In this document: positions 6,109-6,296 of the stretch, in pieces
Position numbering within the stretch: position 1 is the first letter of the stretch
Layout: each line of letters starts with the position of its first letter
Assembly (NCBI GenBank): GCA_023418435.1
Contig: JAEZZT010000101.1
Span: 1 to 6,296 of the forward strand
DNA: 6,296 nucleotides
From: Bacillota bacterium
Lineage (GTDB): Bacteria; Bacillota; Negativicutes; Veillonellales; Negativicoccaceae
Reading direction: 5' to 3'
Position numbers and translations under genes: made by a program
Notes under the pieces: model-generated
What the model was told of the DNA's origin: nothing
Database searches by the model: none
Seen by the model: the letters and a program-made list of their open reading frames with translations, nothing else

Positions 6109-6296
6109 AACTCTAATAAAATTACTAAACAATTATTCATAGAATAAAAAGTTCATCAAAGTCTTTAAAGGATATCACTGCTTTATTCATTGGCACTGCT
6201 TTTTCTATTGGCTACAAACCTATTACAATAGATACATTTGCCCACGGTAAGAATGAAAGTAAGAAAAAATAGACTTAGCCTCGCTATACTGAATAG
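6109..6296. other. Non-coding tail with no supported gene
   Basis: 188 A+T-rich bases after the GT25 gene. No ATG-initiated frame of useful length, RNA gene or convincing terminator is visible. An open frame without ATG, GTG or TTG runs from 6129 to a stop at 6270-6272 on the plus strand; its inferred peptide includes ALFIGTAFSIGYKPIT and ends in a Lys-rich stretch, so it may be the remnant of a gene or chance. A 9-bp direct repeat CACTGCTTT occurs at 6176-6184 and 6194-6202. Confidence 0.5.

Noticed and set aside
6133..6147. TTATTC/GAATAA hairpin as terminator of the GT25 gene
   Set aside because: The stem is only 6 bp and nearly all A-T, and no U-run follows it on the plus strand; too weak to call.
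6137..6190. 17-codon minus-strand frame beginning MNKAVISFKD
   Set aside because: Very short, without a clear ribosome binding site or recognisable family; likely chance.
1..6296. CRISPR arrays, tRNA/rRNA genes, insertion sequences, riboswitches
   Set aside because: No regularly spaced repeats, cloverleaf-like structures, transposase motifs or terminal inverted repeats were seen on either strand.

Overview
The window holds the end of a housekeeping gene pair followed by what looks like a complete phosphorylcholine (ChoP) decoration locus and one surface-glycan glycosyltransferase. Strong AGGAG-type ribosome binding sites, ATG starts and a Firmicute-like Ppx/GppA protein, together with Gram-negative-style LPS genes (licA-D and a GT25 transferase), fit a Gram-negative Firmicute (Negativicutes: Selenomonas, Megasphaera, Veillonella or Dialister relatives). 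This taxonomic reading is an inference; no rRNA or marker gene is present to prove it.

Layout. Positions 1-504 (+) are the C-terminal HD part of a Ppx/GppA-family phosphatase whose start lies outside the window. It is followed 10 bp later by a complete DEAD-box RNA helicase (515-1831, +), and 9 bp after that by licD (1841-2623, +), a ChoP transferase. All three are tightly packed and probably share a transcript. licD converges on licC, and one perfect palindrome (2616-2652) covers both stop codons and serves as a bidirectional terminator. On the minus strand the order of transcription is licA (5158-4283), licB (4286-3336), licC (3331-2645), with an ATGA overlap between licA and licB and a 4-bp gap between licB and licC. 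An A+T-rich intergenic region (5159-5337) separates licA from a divergent GT25-family glycosyltransferase (5338-6108, +). The last 188 bp (6109-6296) contain no gene I can support.

How the genes work together. LicB should import choline, LicA phosphorylates it with ATP, LicC activates phosphocholine with CTP to CDP-choline, and LicD transfers phosphocholine to a surface glycan. The GT25 enzyme probably adds a sugar to the LPS oligosaccharide or a related glycan, possibly the ChoP acceptor. The unusual point is that licD is not in the licABC operon but is attached to the helicase transcript on the opposite strand.

Composition changes along the window. Hand-counted 60-bp samples give about 53-57% G+C in licD and most of licB, about 37-42% in licA, and about 32-35% in the GT25 gene, suggesting mosaic acquisition of the right-hand part. 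I did not find a wholly new system; the reorganised lic locus in a probable Negativicute is the most noteworthy content.
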